Below, in pieces: positions 15,147 through 22,621 of a DNA stretch of 42,018 bases. Under the pieces are notes generated by a model that saw only the letters and a list, made by a program, of their open reading frames with translations, was not told where the DNA came from and searched no databases. The DNA lies in IMG/VR virus record IMGVR_UViG_3300036857_000306, positions 1-42,018 of that record; one strand, 5' to 3'. The DNA is from a virus. Position numbers and translations under genes: made by a program. The number at the start of each line of letters is the position of its first letter. Position 1 is the stretch's first letter.

Positions 15147-15491
15147 AAAAAAAAGCGCGATGTGGCGCATCACCTCGGAATTCATGGCGAGTTTTTCTTC
15201 GGTCTTGGTGATGGCCGCGAAACGCGCGGCGTTTGTGTCCGCTTCGGTCTGCGTCCATGTGTGGCCTTCTTCCGTCAACAAACCCGCGAGCAGTTTGTAT
15301 TTGCGTCCGCTTTCGCGGAGTCGCCGGAAAGCTTCCACGGAGCGTTCCGCTCGCTGCTCCTGCGAAAGTCCCTTTAACTGCGACAGCATCTCCATCGCGC
15401 CGGAGCGCTCCAGCTGCGTCAGAACGTAGTCGTCCTGCACCGCGGTCATCGCTTCGGTTATGCCGTGAAATTCCCTTTCGTCGAGTTTCAT
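15024..15491 (-). CDS. Tail assembly chaperone (lambda gpG-like), 155 residues
   Basis: Unshifted product. Start at ATG 15491 (MKLDEREFHGITEAM), SD GGAGGAG; a start five residues upstream is less likely. Helical body (DYVLTQLERSGAMEMLSQLK), ending with a disordered Ser/Glu/Ala tail after the T8 slip site (ESSETSQKSSSPNG), which is what one expects if the true function needs the shift in a fraction of translations. It coats the tape measure before tube polymerisation. Confidence 0.85.
   Translation of the reverse strand: MKLDEREFHGITEAMTAVQDDYVLTQLERSGAMEMLSQLKGLSQEQRAERSVEAFRRLRESGRKYKLLAGLLTEEGHTWTQTEADTNAARFAAITKTEEKLAMNSEVMRHIALFFRFEGESSETSQKSSSPNGADRDTANAEAPISEASPSLSAA
15147..15154 (-). 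promoter_or_regulatory. Programmed -1 ribosomal frameshift site (T8 run)
   Basis: On the minus strand the zero frame reads GCG-CTT-TTT-TTT-CGA, which contains T-TTT-TTT in the correct X-XXY-YYZ phase. It lies two thirds of the way through the tail chaperone gene, upstream of the tape measure, as in most long-tailed phages. The alternative is a homopolymer sequencing error, but both frames make sensible products. Confidence 0.8.
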
Positions 15492-15634
15492 GTGTCTCCT
15501 CCACATCGCAGCGAAGGCCGGGACTCGGCCTCCGCTGCCTCACCTGGCGCCGGAGACATGCCGACGTAAGGGCACGGCGGCGATGGAAAAAGAGAGCGCC
15601 AAGCAAGATGAAAAAAAGGGATTGGGGATTCCAT
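15488..15634 (-). CDS. Small hypothetical protein between tube and chaperone, 48 residues
   Basis: ATG 15634 has a strong SD (GGGAGGAG, four bases away), and its TGA overlaps the chaperone ATG as ATGA, so it is probably translated and coupled. The product starts MESPIPFFHLAWRSLF and is then Pro/Glu/Ala-rich. No family recognised; it could be a leader that sets chaperone translation. The gap 15635-15729 holds nothing I can name. Confidence 0.5.
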   Translation of the reverse strand: MESPIPFFHLAWRSLFPSPPCPYVGMSPAPGEAAEAESRPSLRCGGDT

Positions 15635-15729
15635 CGGTCTCCTCCCGAATCGGCGAAAGCGGAGCGCCGCGCCGGGCAGCGCATTGGCGTTCCGCTCGCG
15701 CCTGCTTCCTGTCGTCCCGCCGAGAGACG

Positions 15730-16524
15730 TCAGAAAAACGTGGCTTGGTAGTAGGGCGCAGACGGATGATTTGCGGTGTCGTCGAGGATCATCCCCTTAA
15801 GGCTCCAGTTCCCGTAATCGTCGGCAATGAGCCCGAGCACGCCGTCTGGATTGAGATTGACTTTCCAGATATCCACGGCGATTTTTTGCCCGTCGGTCGG
15901 ATCGGGATCGAAAAGCAGACGGCCTTTGATGTACGGCTGCGTCGCGCCCTGCACGACTTTGTTCGTCGCGGCGAGCGTCTTGTAATCGATGGTCACGGCG
16001 GTCGTGTCGATCACCGCGCTGGCGAGCGGGAAATAAATCAGGCCCAAAGCCGCGTCCGCGATGATGTAGTCCGTTCCCTGAATGAGCGTTCCCACGCCTT
16101 GATGCACAACCGTGTTGGCCGGCAAGGTCACGTCGAGATTGCCGTTGAGCGTGCGGAAAAATTTTCCTTTCTTCGTCGGCGTCGCGCCCACGAGCGCTTC
16201 CGCTGTGATCGTTTGCACCGTCTGGACATTCGACACTACTCCCGCGGCCATCATGACGATAGCCATGTGTTCCGCCGAAAAGTCCGTGCCGGTGATGCTG
16301 ACGGATGGCTCGCGCTTTTTCAGAGCCGACGCGATGAGCGACACACTCTTGTTGATCGACTGAAAAAGCGTGGCGATATCGTCCTTTACGTCGAGTTCCA
16401 GTTTGGTGCAATTGCCGAGGTGCTGCAGGCCGGTCGAATTTCCTGCTGCGTCGAACACGTCAAACAGGATCGAACCTTTCCCGAGCATCGGCAGGTGCGG
16501 CACCGGATACTGTAGTCCTGGCAT
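15730..16524 (-). CDS. Major tail tube protein, 264 residues
   Basis: Forms the tube of the tail around the tape measure. The order (tail terminator, tube, chaperones, tape measure) fits. Seen: LGNCTKLELDVKDDIATLF, the GxTKLEL-like strand of tube proteins; VSITGTDFSAEHMAIVM; a C-terminal half with LFDPDPTDGQKIAVDIWKV and GVLGLIADDYGNW, which recall the tube domain end. Beta-rich, with no cysteine beyond one near the start. The SD is AGGAGG. Confidence 0.85.
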   Translation of the reverse strand: MPGLQYPVPHLPMLGKGSILFDVFDAAGNSTGLQHLGNCTKLELDVKDDIATLFQSINKSVSLIASALKKREPSVSITGTDFSAEHMAIVMMAAGVVSNVQTVQTITAEALVGATPTKKGKFFRTLNGNLDVTLPANTVVHQGVGTLIQGTDYIIADAALGLIYFPLASAVIDTTAVTIDYKTLAATNKVVQGATQPYIKGRLLFDPDPTDGQKIAVDIWKVNLNPDGVLGLIADDYGNWSLKGMILDDTANHPSAPYYQATFF

Positions 16525-16533
16525 GGCGTCCTC

Positions 16534-17022
16534 CTAAGATTTCGGGTCTTTCTTTGTGGGATCGGCGATGGCCGTCCTGAATTTCACGGTGAAGTTCAGC
16601 GCCGCCGCTGCAATCGGCACGTCGCCCTCCCGCGAAATGGAAGTCCTGCGTCCTTCAACACAGCCATTCGCCAAACCGCCAAACTGTTCGCTGCCCATGA
16701 TCACCTGCACGGCCCAAACGAAAAGTGGGTCGAGCACGGTGCTCGGCGCTTTGTCAGCCGGACATTGCGCGCGGCACTCGATCGCCAGCGCCAGCTGCCG
16801 CTCCACCAGCGGCGACTTGTAGTTCTGCGCGTCGGTCGAGCGCGGCGGATCTTCATCCTCGTGGATGATAATGGCCGGCAGCATCTCTTTCTCCAGAGGC
16901 CGCAACCGCTCGCGATAAATCGTCAAAGGAGACGGCTTCGCGTCGCCCGTCGGCGACGTCGCGCCATTCAGCAAAATCTCGAGTTGCTGAACGATTTGCT
17001 CGCGAATGGAGAAACCCGGCAT
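16534..17022 (-). CDS. Tail terminator protein, 162 residues
   Basis: Ends the tail tube and joins it to the head (lambda gpU role). Seen: an N-terminal helix (REQIVQQLEILLNG), the strand LPAIIIHEDEDP, a basic/acidic strand pair (VERQLALAIECRAQ), then DPLFVWAVQVIMG and the end LNFTVKFRTAIADPTK, all typical of the tail terminator family with the form ..Y/FRT...DP. It sits just before the tube gene, the standard place. Confidence 0.82.
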   Translation of the reverse strand: MPGFSIREQIVQQLEILLNGATSPTGDAKPSPLTIYRERLRPLEKEMLPAIIIHEDEDPPRSTDAQNYKSPLVERQLALAIECRAQCPADKAPSTVLDPLFVWAVQVIMGSEQFGGLANGCVEGRRTSISREGDVPIAAAALNFTVKFRTAIADPTKKDPKS

Positions 17023-17025
17023 CCG

Positions 17026-17382
17026 TCACACCTTCGTCGGTGGAGCCGTGCCGCCCCATCCGGTCGCGTCATCGTAAAACATGCCGGCGAACGAAGCCGG
17101 ACCTTTCCCGGCAATCTCCGCGTTGCGATTCGTCCACAACTGCAAAAGAATTCCCTCGACTACCGCGGCATCGCCCCCGCGCGGCGCTTGATAGCTGCCG
17201 AGTTCTTCGAGCACGTCGCCGGATTGAATCGCCGCGTTTTCCTCGACACTCGCGCCCGGCCACGCGCTGCCGCTGTCGCGCTTTTGCTGGCCGCTCGTAA
17301 TCGGAAACCAAAAGGCATACGTCAAGATCGCAGAGCTTCCGTCCTGAATCTGCGAGCCGAGAATGATGATTTGCTTTGCCAC
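17026..17382 (-). CDS. Hypothetical virion-cassette protein, 118 residues
   Basis: Begins MAKQIIILGSQIQDGSSAIL and ends with a Gly/Pro-rich tail. An AFWFP strand and a helical middle (VEGILLQLWTNRNAEI) are visible. Lies between fibre-like genes and the tail terminator; stop and start spacing is a few bases. A similar N-terminus (xILGSxxxxDG) occurs in phage proteins of unknown structure role, as far as I recall. No function assigned. Confidence 0.65.
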   Translation of the reverse strand: MAKQIIILGSQIQDGSSAILTYAFWFPITSGQQKRDSGSAWPGASVEENAAIQSGDVLEELGSYQAPRGGDAAVVEGILLQLWTNRNAEIAGKGPASFAGMFYDDATGWGGTAPPTKV

Positions 17383-17391
17383 GTTTTTCTC

Positions 17392-18045
17392 CTATCGCCC
17401 GAAACCCGTTAGCATTCGCCGCCCACCGCCGAGCCGAAACGCAAACAGTGCGCATTGCCAATCGTAGATGCCGCCGCCTGTCGCAGTCGCCGCGTAAGTG
17501 CCCGGTGCGCCTGCCGTCCTATCCCACAGCGAAGCAAACGGACCGTTGCTGCCAGTGCGGAAAACGGCCCCGTCAGTCATCGTTGTGGTCGCTGGAACGC
17601 CTTGGTTAACGTTCGTGTATTCGATGAGCAGGTCGTTTGGTGAAGAGAGCGTAACGTTTCCGCTATTCAGAGCTGCGCTGTGACCTATCGCAATGGGCGA
17701 ATTGTTGTCGAGTCCGGCAATTCGGTCGCTGTAGTTCAAACCAAACACAGTAGGAAATGAACTACCCGGACTCGTGAAAGTGACCGCACCTGTGCCGCCT
17801 TTCGCATTTAGCGCGTACCAAACGCTCACGCCGTCCGCCGAATTGTGATTGGTGCGGAAATTGTTGAGAATATTTATCCAATTCTGACCGCCCAGTGTGT
17901 CGGTGAGAGTAGCGACGCCTGGGCTCCACGTATTCACTTTCGCCCATACGAACAAGAAAGAGCCGGGCGCGATGGTAACTGCTGGCGTCGAGCTAACTAC
18001 TCCTCCTCCAGCTACTTGTCCTCCAAATTGTTGTGTAAAACTCAT
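17392..18045 (-). CDS. Beta-rich virion surface protein, 217 residues
   Basis: Nearly all strands and loops rich in Thr, Ser, Gly and Asn (PAVTIAPGSFLFVWAKV; GAVTFTSPGSSFPTVFGL; LSSPNDLLIEYTNV), a jelly-roll or lectin-like look. A single SD-led gene between fibre-like proteins. No domain identified. The codon use has more A/T-ending codons than neighbours, which could mean a recent arrival, as is common for receptor-binding or decoration proteins. Confidence 0.65.
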   Translation of the reverse strand: MSFTQQFGGQVAGGGVVSSTPAVTIAPGSFLFVWAKVNTWSPGVATLTDTLGGQNWINILNNFRTNHNSADGVSVWYALNAKGGTGAVTFTSPGSSFPTVFGLNYSDRIAGLDNNSPIAIGHSAALNSGNVTLSSPNDLLIEYTNVNQGVPATTTMTDGAVFRTGSNGPFASLWDRTAGAPGTYAATATGGGIYDWQCALFAFRLGGGRRMLTGFGR

Positions 18046-18046
18046 T

Positions 18047-19195
18047 TCACACCAACACGTACTGGTAACAGCCGCCGACCGCAGTTGCCGCGCTCAAATT
18101 GATGTCCAGTTCTTCGCCTACGTTCGTTTCAAACCATCCGAACGGATTGAAGGGCGCGACCGCGCCACCTTTAGAATCGCAATAGAGCAAACCTGTGAGG
18201 TCGCCACCCGCGCCACTCGCGCCGGATTGAAACTTCACGTTAACCGCCGCACTCGCCGTCACGATAAAAGCGAGCACGCGAATTTTCTTTCCCGCTGTCG
18301 CCGCGAGGAGTGTCTGTGCGCCGTTCGACGCCGCCGCGAGAGCAGCACGAACAGGAGTCAGCGCCGTGGTGCCGTTATAGAGGGTGCTCGTGTCTGGCGA
18401 GGCCGCGACCTTGCCCAAAAGATTCGTGCCCGCTGGAATCGCCGCCGTCACTGCGACGTTTTGCGTGGCCGGAAAATTGGAGACGGCCACGTTGCCGCTG
18501 ACTGGTTGCGTCGCCGGAAAATTCGCAACGGTGACGCCGAGGCCGGCTACGAGCTTGTCGTATATCGAACGGAGCCAACCGCGAATCCCGGTGCCGGGAA
18601 TTGACGGCGGAGCCGCGCCATCGGTGCCGAGACTGGCCTCCGTCGCCGCACCTGCAGGCAGCGGGAGCGCCGCCGCGCTGACGGGCTGCGTCGCTGGAAA
18701 ATTCGAGACAGCCACGACTCCGGTCGTGCCGATGCCGTCCTCCAGCTTACTGAGAATATTTGCAAGTTGTGTGGAAGCATCCGCGTCGTGCGTCGAGAGT
18801 TCGCTCGCCGCCGTGGTCACGAGCCGGGTAACTTTTCCGTCCGGCCCAATTGCGCCAATCTGTACGGGCGGTTTTGTCGGCACCGCACCAGGCGCGTCCG
18901 GCCCGGAAACGACCGGATCTGCCGCAATCCATTTGCCCTGCGACTGGTCGTAAATCAGGACATCGCCATCGGTCGGCGCGTCCGGCGCGATAGGCACGCC
19001 GCCGATGCTGTCCGCATCGCTGGCAATAGGAACGACGTCCTCACCTGCGCCCATTCCCGAAAAGAGCCGATGCGAGTCGAGACAAAATAAAAACTCGCCC
19101 TCCGCTGCTTCGGGAGGGAGATCGGCTTCTGGACCGCGACGAATTTGAATCGTCGTCTTGGTTTCGCCGCTCGCGAATTGTGCGTTGTCCATCAT
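18047..19195 (-). CDS. Fibre-like appendage protein with NFPATQ repeats, 382 residues
   Basis: The N-terminus KTTIQIRRGPEADLPPEAAEGEF is the hub motif found at the start of many phage tail fibres. The middle holds three V-S/A-N-F-P-A-T-Q repeats (around residues 166-246), a repeat known from phage structural proteins. The C-terminal part (AGKKIRVLAFIVTASAAVNVKF ... GELDINLSAATAVGG) is a beta domain ending in a Tyr-Val strand. Its position among the head-tail connector genes, before the tail terminator, is unusual for a fibre. Confidence 0.75.
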   Translation of the reverse strand: MMDNAQFASGETKTTIQIRRGPEADLPPEAAEGEFLFCLDSHRLFSGMGAGEDVVPIASDADSIGGVPIAPDAPTDGDVLIYDQSQGKWIAADPVVSGPDAPGAVPTKPPVQIGAIGPDGKVTRLVTTAASELSTHDADASTQLANILSKLEDGIGTTGVVAVSNFPATQPVSAAALPLPAGAATEASLGTDGAAPPSIPGTGIRGWLRSIYDKLVAGLGVTVANFPATQPVSGNVAVSNFPATQNVAVTAAIPAGTNLLGKVAASPDTSTLYNGTTALTPVRAALAAASNGAQTLLAATAGKKIRVLAFIVTASAAVNVKFQSGASGAGGDLTGLLYCDSKGGAVAPFNPFGWFETNVGEELDINLSAATAVGGCYQYVLV

Positions 19196-19198
19196 GGT

Positions 19199-19597
19199 TT
19201 AGAAACCGCCGCCGTCCGGGCTTCTGCCGATTCCACCAGAGCCATCGAATTCGCCGCCGTCGATAACGTCCGGTGGTGGTGGTGGTGGTGTTCCCTCGGC
19301 GATGCCGAGAAACAATTTCGTGAGGCCGCCATCGCCGTATTTGAATCGCTCGCGCACCGTGTACCACTTCCCGTCGATCACTACGAACGAATCGACCTTG
19401 GCGTTCGGGAAAGCCGATGTCTGAATCGTCAGCATCGGCTGTCCCAAAATCACCTGAGCACGCCCGACGTCGCCCACGGCGAGCTCGTCGTTCCAATCCA
19501 TCAAGGCGATGCCGTCCACGCCGTCAATCGTGCAAGGGACGCCGCCCGTCGCCAGAATCAGCGAAGGAATGTCGCCGTCCCTCCAGATCGTGCTCAC
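19199..19597 (-). CDS. Head-tail joining protein, 132 residues
   Basis: GTG start overlapping the preceding stop (19594-19597). The segment GRAQVILGQPMLTIQTSAF and the hairpin FVVIDGKWYTVRERFKYGDG match the general form of lambda FII-type connector proteins, which seal the portal and receive the tail. The C-terminus is a proline run followed by a Gly/Asp-rich tail (TPPPPPP; GSGGIGRSPDGGG), odd for this family and likely flexible. Confidence 0.7.
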   Translation of the reverse strand: MSTIWRDGDIPSLILATGGVPCTIDGVDGIALMDWNDELAVGDVGRAQVILGQPMLTIQTSAFPNAKVDSFVVIDGKWYTVRERFKYGDGGLTKLFLGIAEGTPPPPPPDVIDGGEFDGSGGIGRSPDGGGF

Positions 19598-19842
19598 TTT
19601 TTCTTGTCAGCCGTTTCCGGCGCCGCCGAGCTCACGCGCCGCGGCGCGGGATCGCCGTGCTCGGGAGTCTCGACCGTGACGGAATAATTCGCGCGCGCAC
19701 CGTCGACTAGGACCGCGAGCTGGTCGCCCACCAGCAAAGCGGCATCGGAGCGTGAAACCTCGAACACATCGCCCACGTGGCCGTCCTGGCCTCCGACAAT
19801 GACGTCTCGAATCAACTTCACCCGCAAAGTTTTCTTTTCCAT
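19594..19842 (-). CDS. Small head-completion-like protein, 82 residues
   Basis: Starts at ATG 19842 (SD AAGGAG). The form LRVKLIRDVIVGGQDGHVGD-VFEVSRSDAALLVGDQLA is that of a small SH3-like phage protein found between capsid and connector genes. It is a paralog of the core of the next upstream gene (19922-20398). Its C-terminus ends in KKK. Function unknown beyond a probable head role. Confidence 0.75.
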   Translation of the reverse strand: MEKKTLRVKLIRDVIVGGQDGHVGDVFEVSRSDAALLVGDQLAVLVDGARANYSVTVETPEHGDPAPRRVSSAAPETADKKK

Positions 19843-19921
19843 CGCTTTGTCTCCTTGTGAAAAAAAGTGGCCACTGAAAAACTGCCGGCGCTCAATGGCC
19901 GAAGCGCCCCCACAGGACTTT

Positions 19922-20398
19922 TTAGCTGGAAGCCGGAGCCGCCGATGGATCTGTCGAGGCCGGCGTCGCCGATGCACCGGAGCCTGCGCCCGAGCCCAAG
20001 CCCGAGCCAGAGCCTGCGCCCGAGGCCGGAGGTGTCGTCGAGCCAGAAGCCGGAGGTGTCGTCGAGCCAGAGCCCGAGCCGCCCGAGGCCGCTGCGTCGT
20101 TTGCTTCCTTGGCCTTTGCGGCGTCCTCTTCGGTTTGCGCCGTGCCGTCGCCGAGCAAGATGGATGCGACGTTGGCGTCGAGCTCCACGGTGTCGCCGAT
20201 GTTGGCGTCCTTGCCGTCGACAATCGTCGCCTTCACCAGCACGACTTTTTTCTTCGGCTCCACGCGGAAACCGGCCGGCAAACTGGCAGCCGCGGCGGCG
20301 GCATCGTCTGGAGCTGCTGAGGCTGTCGGCGATGTCGCCGGAGCCGATGGATCGGGCGCCGCGGCTGAACCCGCTGGCGTTGGTTGCGTAGTACTCAT
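19922..20398 (-). CDS. Low-complexity head protein, 158 residues, paralog of the 82-residue neighbour
   Basis: The core (KKVVLVKATIVDGKDANIGD, then TVELDANVASILLGDGTAQ, about residues 49-90) matches the small protein at 19594-19842. It is wrapped in low complexity: an Ala/Pro/Ser N-terminus and a C-terminus with SGSTTPPA twice plus GSG/GSGA repeats. Such tails suggest an exposed, flexible linker, for example on a decorated capsid surface. The gene follows the capsid gene after a strong hairpin. Confidence 0.75.
   Translation of the reverse strand: MSTTQPTPAGSAAAPDPSAPATSPTASAAPDDAAAAAASLPAGFRVEPKKKVVLVKATIVDGKDANIGDTVELDANVASILLGDGTAQTEEDAAKAKEANDAAASGGSGSGSTTPPASGSTTPPASGAGSGSGLGSGAGSGASATPASTDPSAAPASS
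20025..20071. repeat. 24-bp tandem repeat coding for SGSTTPPA
   Basis: GCCGGAGGTGTCGTCGAGCC (first 20 bases) recurs at 20025 and 20049 with an exact 24-base period, coding for the repeated octapeptide in the low-complexity head protein. Repeat number could vary by slippage. Confidence 0.75.
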
Positions 20399-20441
20399 GG
20401 ACTGCTCCTCTCGAATAAAAATATTTAAATACTTAAATCGG

Positions 20442-20465
20442 AGGGAGCGGATTGCTCCGCTCCCT
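20442..20465 (-). terminator. Perfect 10-bp hairpin with GNRA-type loop after the capsid gene
   Basis: On the minus strand AGGGAGCGGA-GCAA-TCCGCTCCCT folds with no mismatch and a GCAA tetraloop, 18 bases past the capsid stop. It is followed by an AT-rich stretch (ATTTAAGTATTTAAATA) but no clean T-run. It could be a partial terminator or a 3' mRNA stabiliser that keeps capsid mRNA above the downstream genes. Confidence 0.6.
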
Positions 20466-20482
20466 GAATCGAAAAAAGAAAA

Positions 20483-22621
20483 TTAGGTGAGCGCGATGTA
20501 CTTGGAAACGACGAACGCGCTCGGATACTTGAGCGTGACGTCGCACATCATGAACGTGGTGAGCTCGATCATGCCCTGCTTCTTGTAGAGGTACGGGTCG
20601 ACCACGAGCTCGAATCCATTCCCCCACATAGACACCACCATCGTCTCGAAGATTCCGCGGATCAGCGTGTGCAGGTTGGTGCCGGTGCCTTTCGTTCCGT
20701 TTGAAGGCACCTGATTGGTGGACCGCGCTTCATAACCGTCGACGGTGTTGTCGTCGGCCCAGATCGGCAGCGCAATCGTGTTCGACAGCCGCGCCGTGTT
20801 CTTCATAACCGTCTTGACGCCCGGAGTCGTGAGCCACGCGCCGGCGCCGAGCTGGTCGGCGTTAACCTCTTCGAGCTTCTGCGTCATCATCGTGACGTCT
20901 TTCCACGTGACGTGGCCGCCATTGCCGGAGTCATCGATCATGACGTAAAGCTGCACGCCGGTGGTATTCAAAATGCCGAGCGGCTGCAGCGTTCCGGTGC
21001 CGCTGATCGCCGCGCTGTCCACGGCAAGGGCAAGGTCCGTCGCCAAGTCCTCGCGGACCAGCGTATCCACGTCGATGACCGATTGCGCGAGCAGCTGCCG
21101 CGAATAGGCCGTCGAGGATTGATAGGTTTTGGGCGAGCTCGGGATTTGCGCGAGCGTGAGCGCGGTGTTGGTCACATCGGTGCCGGGATTTTCGGCAACC
21201 CATGAGCCGGTCGCACGGCCCGTCTGTTTCGGATACGCGACGTTATCGCGGAGGCCGGTGATGGTGCGAGCGCCCAGCGCTTTAACCCACATTCGGTTGT
21301 ATAGGAATTGGATGAATTCGCCGGGTTCGACAAACACCAGAGCGCCGCCAGCGGCGGTCGTTTTGGTGTCGAGGCTTCCGGTGAGGCCGACGCGCTGTCC
21401 GAACATTTCCCCTCGAACGGCTGCGCTGCGCTGCGAGGCCTCAAACAATTTCGGATATTTTTTTTCGAGATCGCTGTCCATCGCGTGCCGGATGCTCCAC
21501 GGAACGAACATCCCTCCGTGGCCACCGCCCTTGTGGCGCTTCTCGATCGCGTCCGAAATCTCGAGTTCCAGGCAGTTCACGCGCTTGGTGGAATTGCCCT
21601 CTTTCAGTTCGCGGTTTTGCACCATCGCCATGATGCCGCGGGCGATGTTGTATTCCTTCTGCTCGCGGTCGGTCAGTTCGACGGCGGCGTCGACCTGCTC
21701 GGCGTTCGGCTGCGCGAGCGGCTTTCCTCCGCGTTCCGAAATGGTTGCGAGGATTCGCTGCGATGCTTCAGCCGGCGTGACGCCTTCCGCAAGCATCTTG
21801 GCGATTTCCTCCGAGTCGATGTTGTGCCGCTTGCCGAGCCGAACGATTTCAGCCGCGGCGGTCTGGATTTCCTTTACCTCTACTGGCATGGCGACCTCCG
21901 ATGGATTCGGCTTGGAAGCCGGATTTAAACTGCGAATTTGAACCGGGAAAAGTCGGTGCTCCTTACGGTTGTGTCCAACCGTCGGATCGGCAGGCACGCC
22001 AACCGAGCTGGCCTCCAGCGGAGTCCAGCCTGTGGCGCGATAGGTGTTCCCATCGTCCGATGATTTTTCCAGTACAAACTCTTTGACCATGTAACCGACG
22101 GAAACAAAGCGCCGGATGCCGTCTTTAATGTCGCGCTTGACGGCTTGCGCCGGCGCATTGGCTGAAAAGCGCACGTTACCGCGAAGTTTTTTGTCCTCGT
22201 CGACACGGATGTTTTCGATGATTCCCACGACGTCGCGGGAATCGTGGTCTAGCAAAAAAGACAGGCCGCGCTTGGCGCGGGAAAGATCGATGGCGTCCGG
22301 CGAATGGTCGAGGATTTCCGTGCCAAACCAGCGTTTGACCGGGTACTCGCTGGAGATTGCAATCTCCATTGATTCGCTATCGCCGTCGCCGTCCGGGTCG
22401 TCGGCGCGTTTCCCGCTGGCCGGAGCTGCCGCTGCAGGGTCTGCCGCTGGCGGCGCCGCTCCGGCTCCTGCGGGATCTGTTGCCGGTTGCGCTTTCGCTT
22501 TGGCCGGCACGCGGAGCGAGAGCTCCACGATTTCAAATTCTCGCGCTTGCACTTCGAGGAGTTGGCCGTCGTGCAATTCCTTCGTTGCGTCGTTCGTCGG
22601 CGGCGTCGCGGTCGTAGTCAT
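20483..22621 (-). CDS. Fused prohead protease and HK97-type major capsid protein, 712 residues
   Basis: The N-terminal part (to about 215) is an S78-type prohead protease: catalytic His126 (SFLLDHDSRDVVG) and Ser174 (RFVSVGYMV). The Ala/Pro-rich stretch at 38-80 is an insertion. A helical delta-like region (about 250-340) follows, then the HK97 capsid fold from about 370 (FVEPGEFIQFLYN; ATGSWVAENPGTDVT; LAVDSAAISGTGTLQPLGIL). The enzyme should cut itself and the scaffold from the capsid. Within the frame, ATG 21889 has GGAGG five bases upstream and would give a separate 468-residue capsid precursor. It overlaps the portal gene as ATGA. Confidence 0.92.
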   Translation of the reverse strand: MTTTATPPTNDATKELHDGQLLEVQAREFEIVELSLRVPAKAKAQPATDPAGAGAAPPAADPAAAAPASGKRADDPDGDGDSESMEIAISSEYPVKRWFGTEILDHSPDAIDLSRAKRGLSFLLDHDSRDVVGIIENIRVDEDKKLRGNVRFSANAPAQAVKRDIKDGIRRFVSVGYMVKEFVLEKSSDDGNTYRATGWTPLEASSVGVPADPTVGHNRKEHRLFPVQIRSLNPASKPNPSEVAMPVEVKEIQTAAAEIVRLGKRHNIDSEEIAKMLAEGVTPAEASQRILATISERGGKPLAQPNAEQVDAAVELTDREQKEYNIARGIMAMVQNRELKEGNSTKRVNCLELEISDAIEKRHKGGGHGGMFVPWSIRHAMDSDLEKKYPKLFEASQRSAAVRGEMFGQRVGLTGSLDTKTTAAGGALVFVEPGEFIQFLYNRMWVKALGARTITGLRDNVAYPKQTGRATGSWVAENPGTDVTNTALTLAQIPSSPKTYQSSTAYSRQLLAQSVIDVDTLVREDLATDLALAVDSAAISGTGTLQPLGILNTTGVQLYVMIDDSGNGGHVTWKDVTMMTQKLEEVNADQLGAGAWLTTPGVKTVMKNTARLSNTIALPIWADDNTVDGYEARSTNQVPSNGTKGTGTNLHTLIRGIFETMVVSMWGNGFELVVDPYLYKKQGMIELTTFMMCDVTLKYPSAFVVSKYIALT

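Noticed and set aside
14827-15684. A single 285-codon minus frame covering the chaperone region
   Set aside because: Its first two thirds are an Arg-rich shadow of the true chaperone frame; only the part after the T8 run is real, reached by frameshift.
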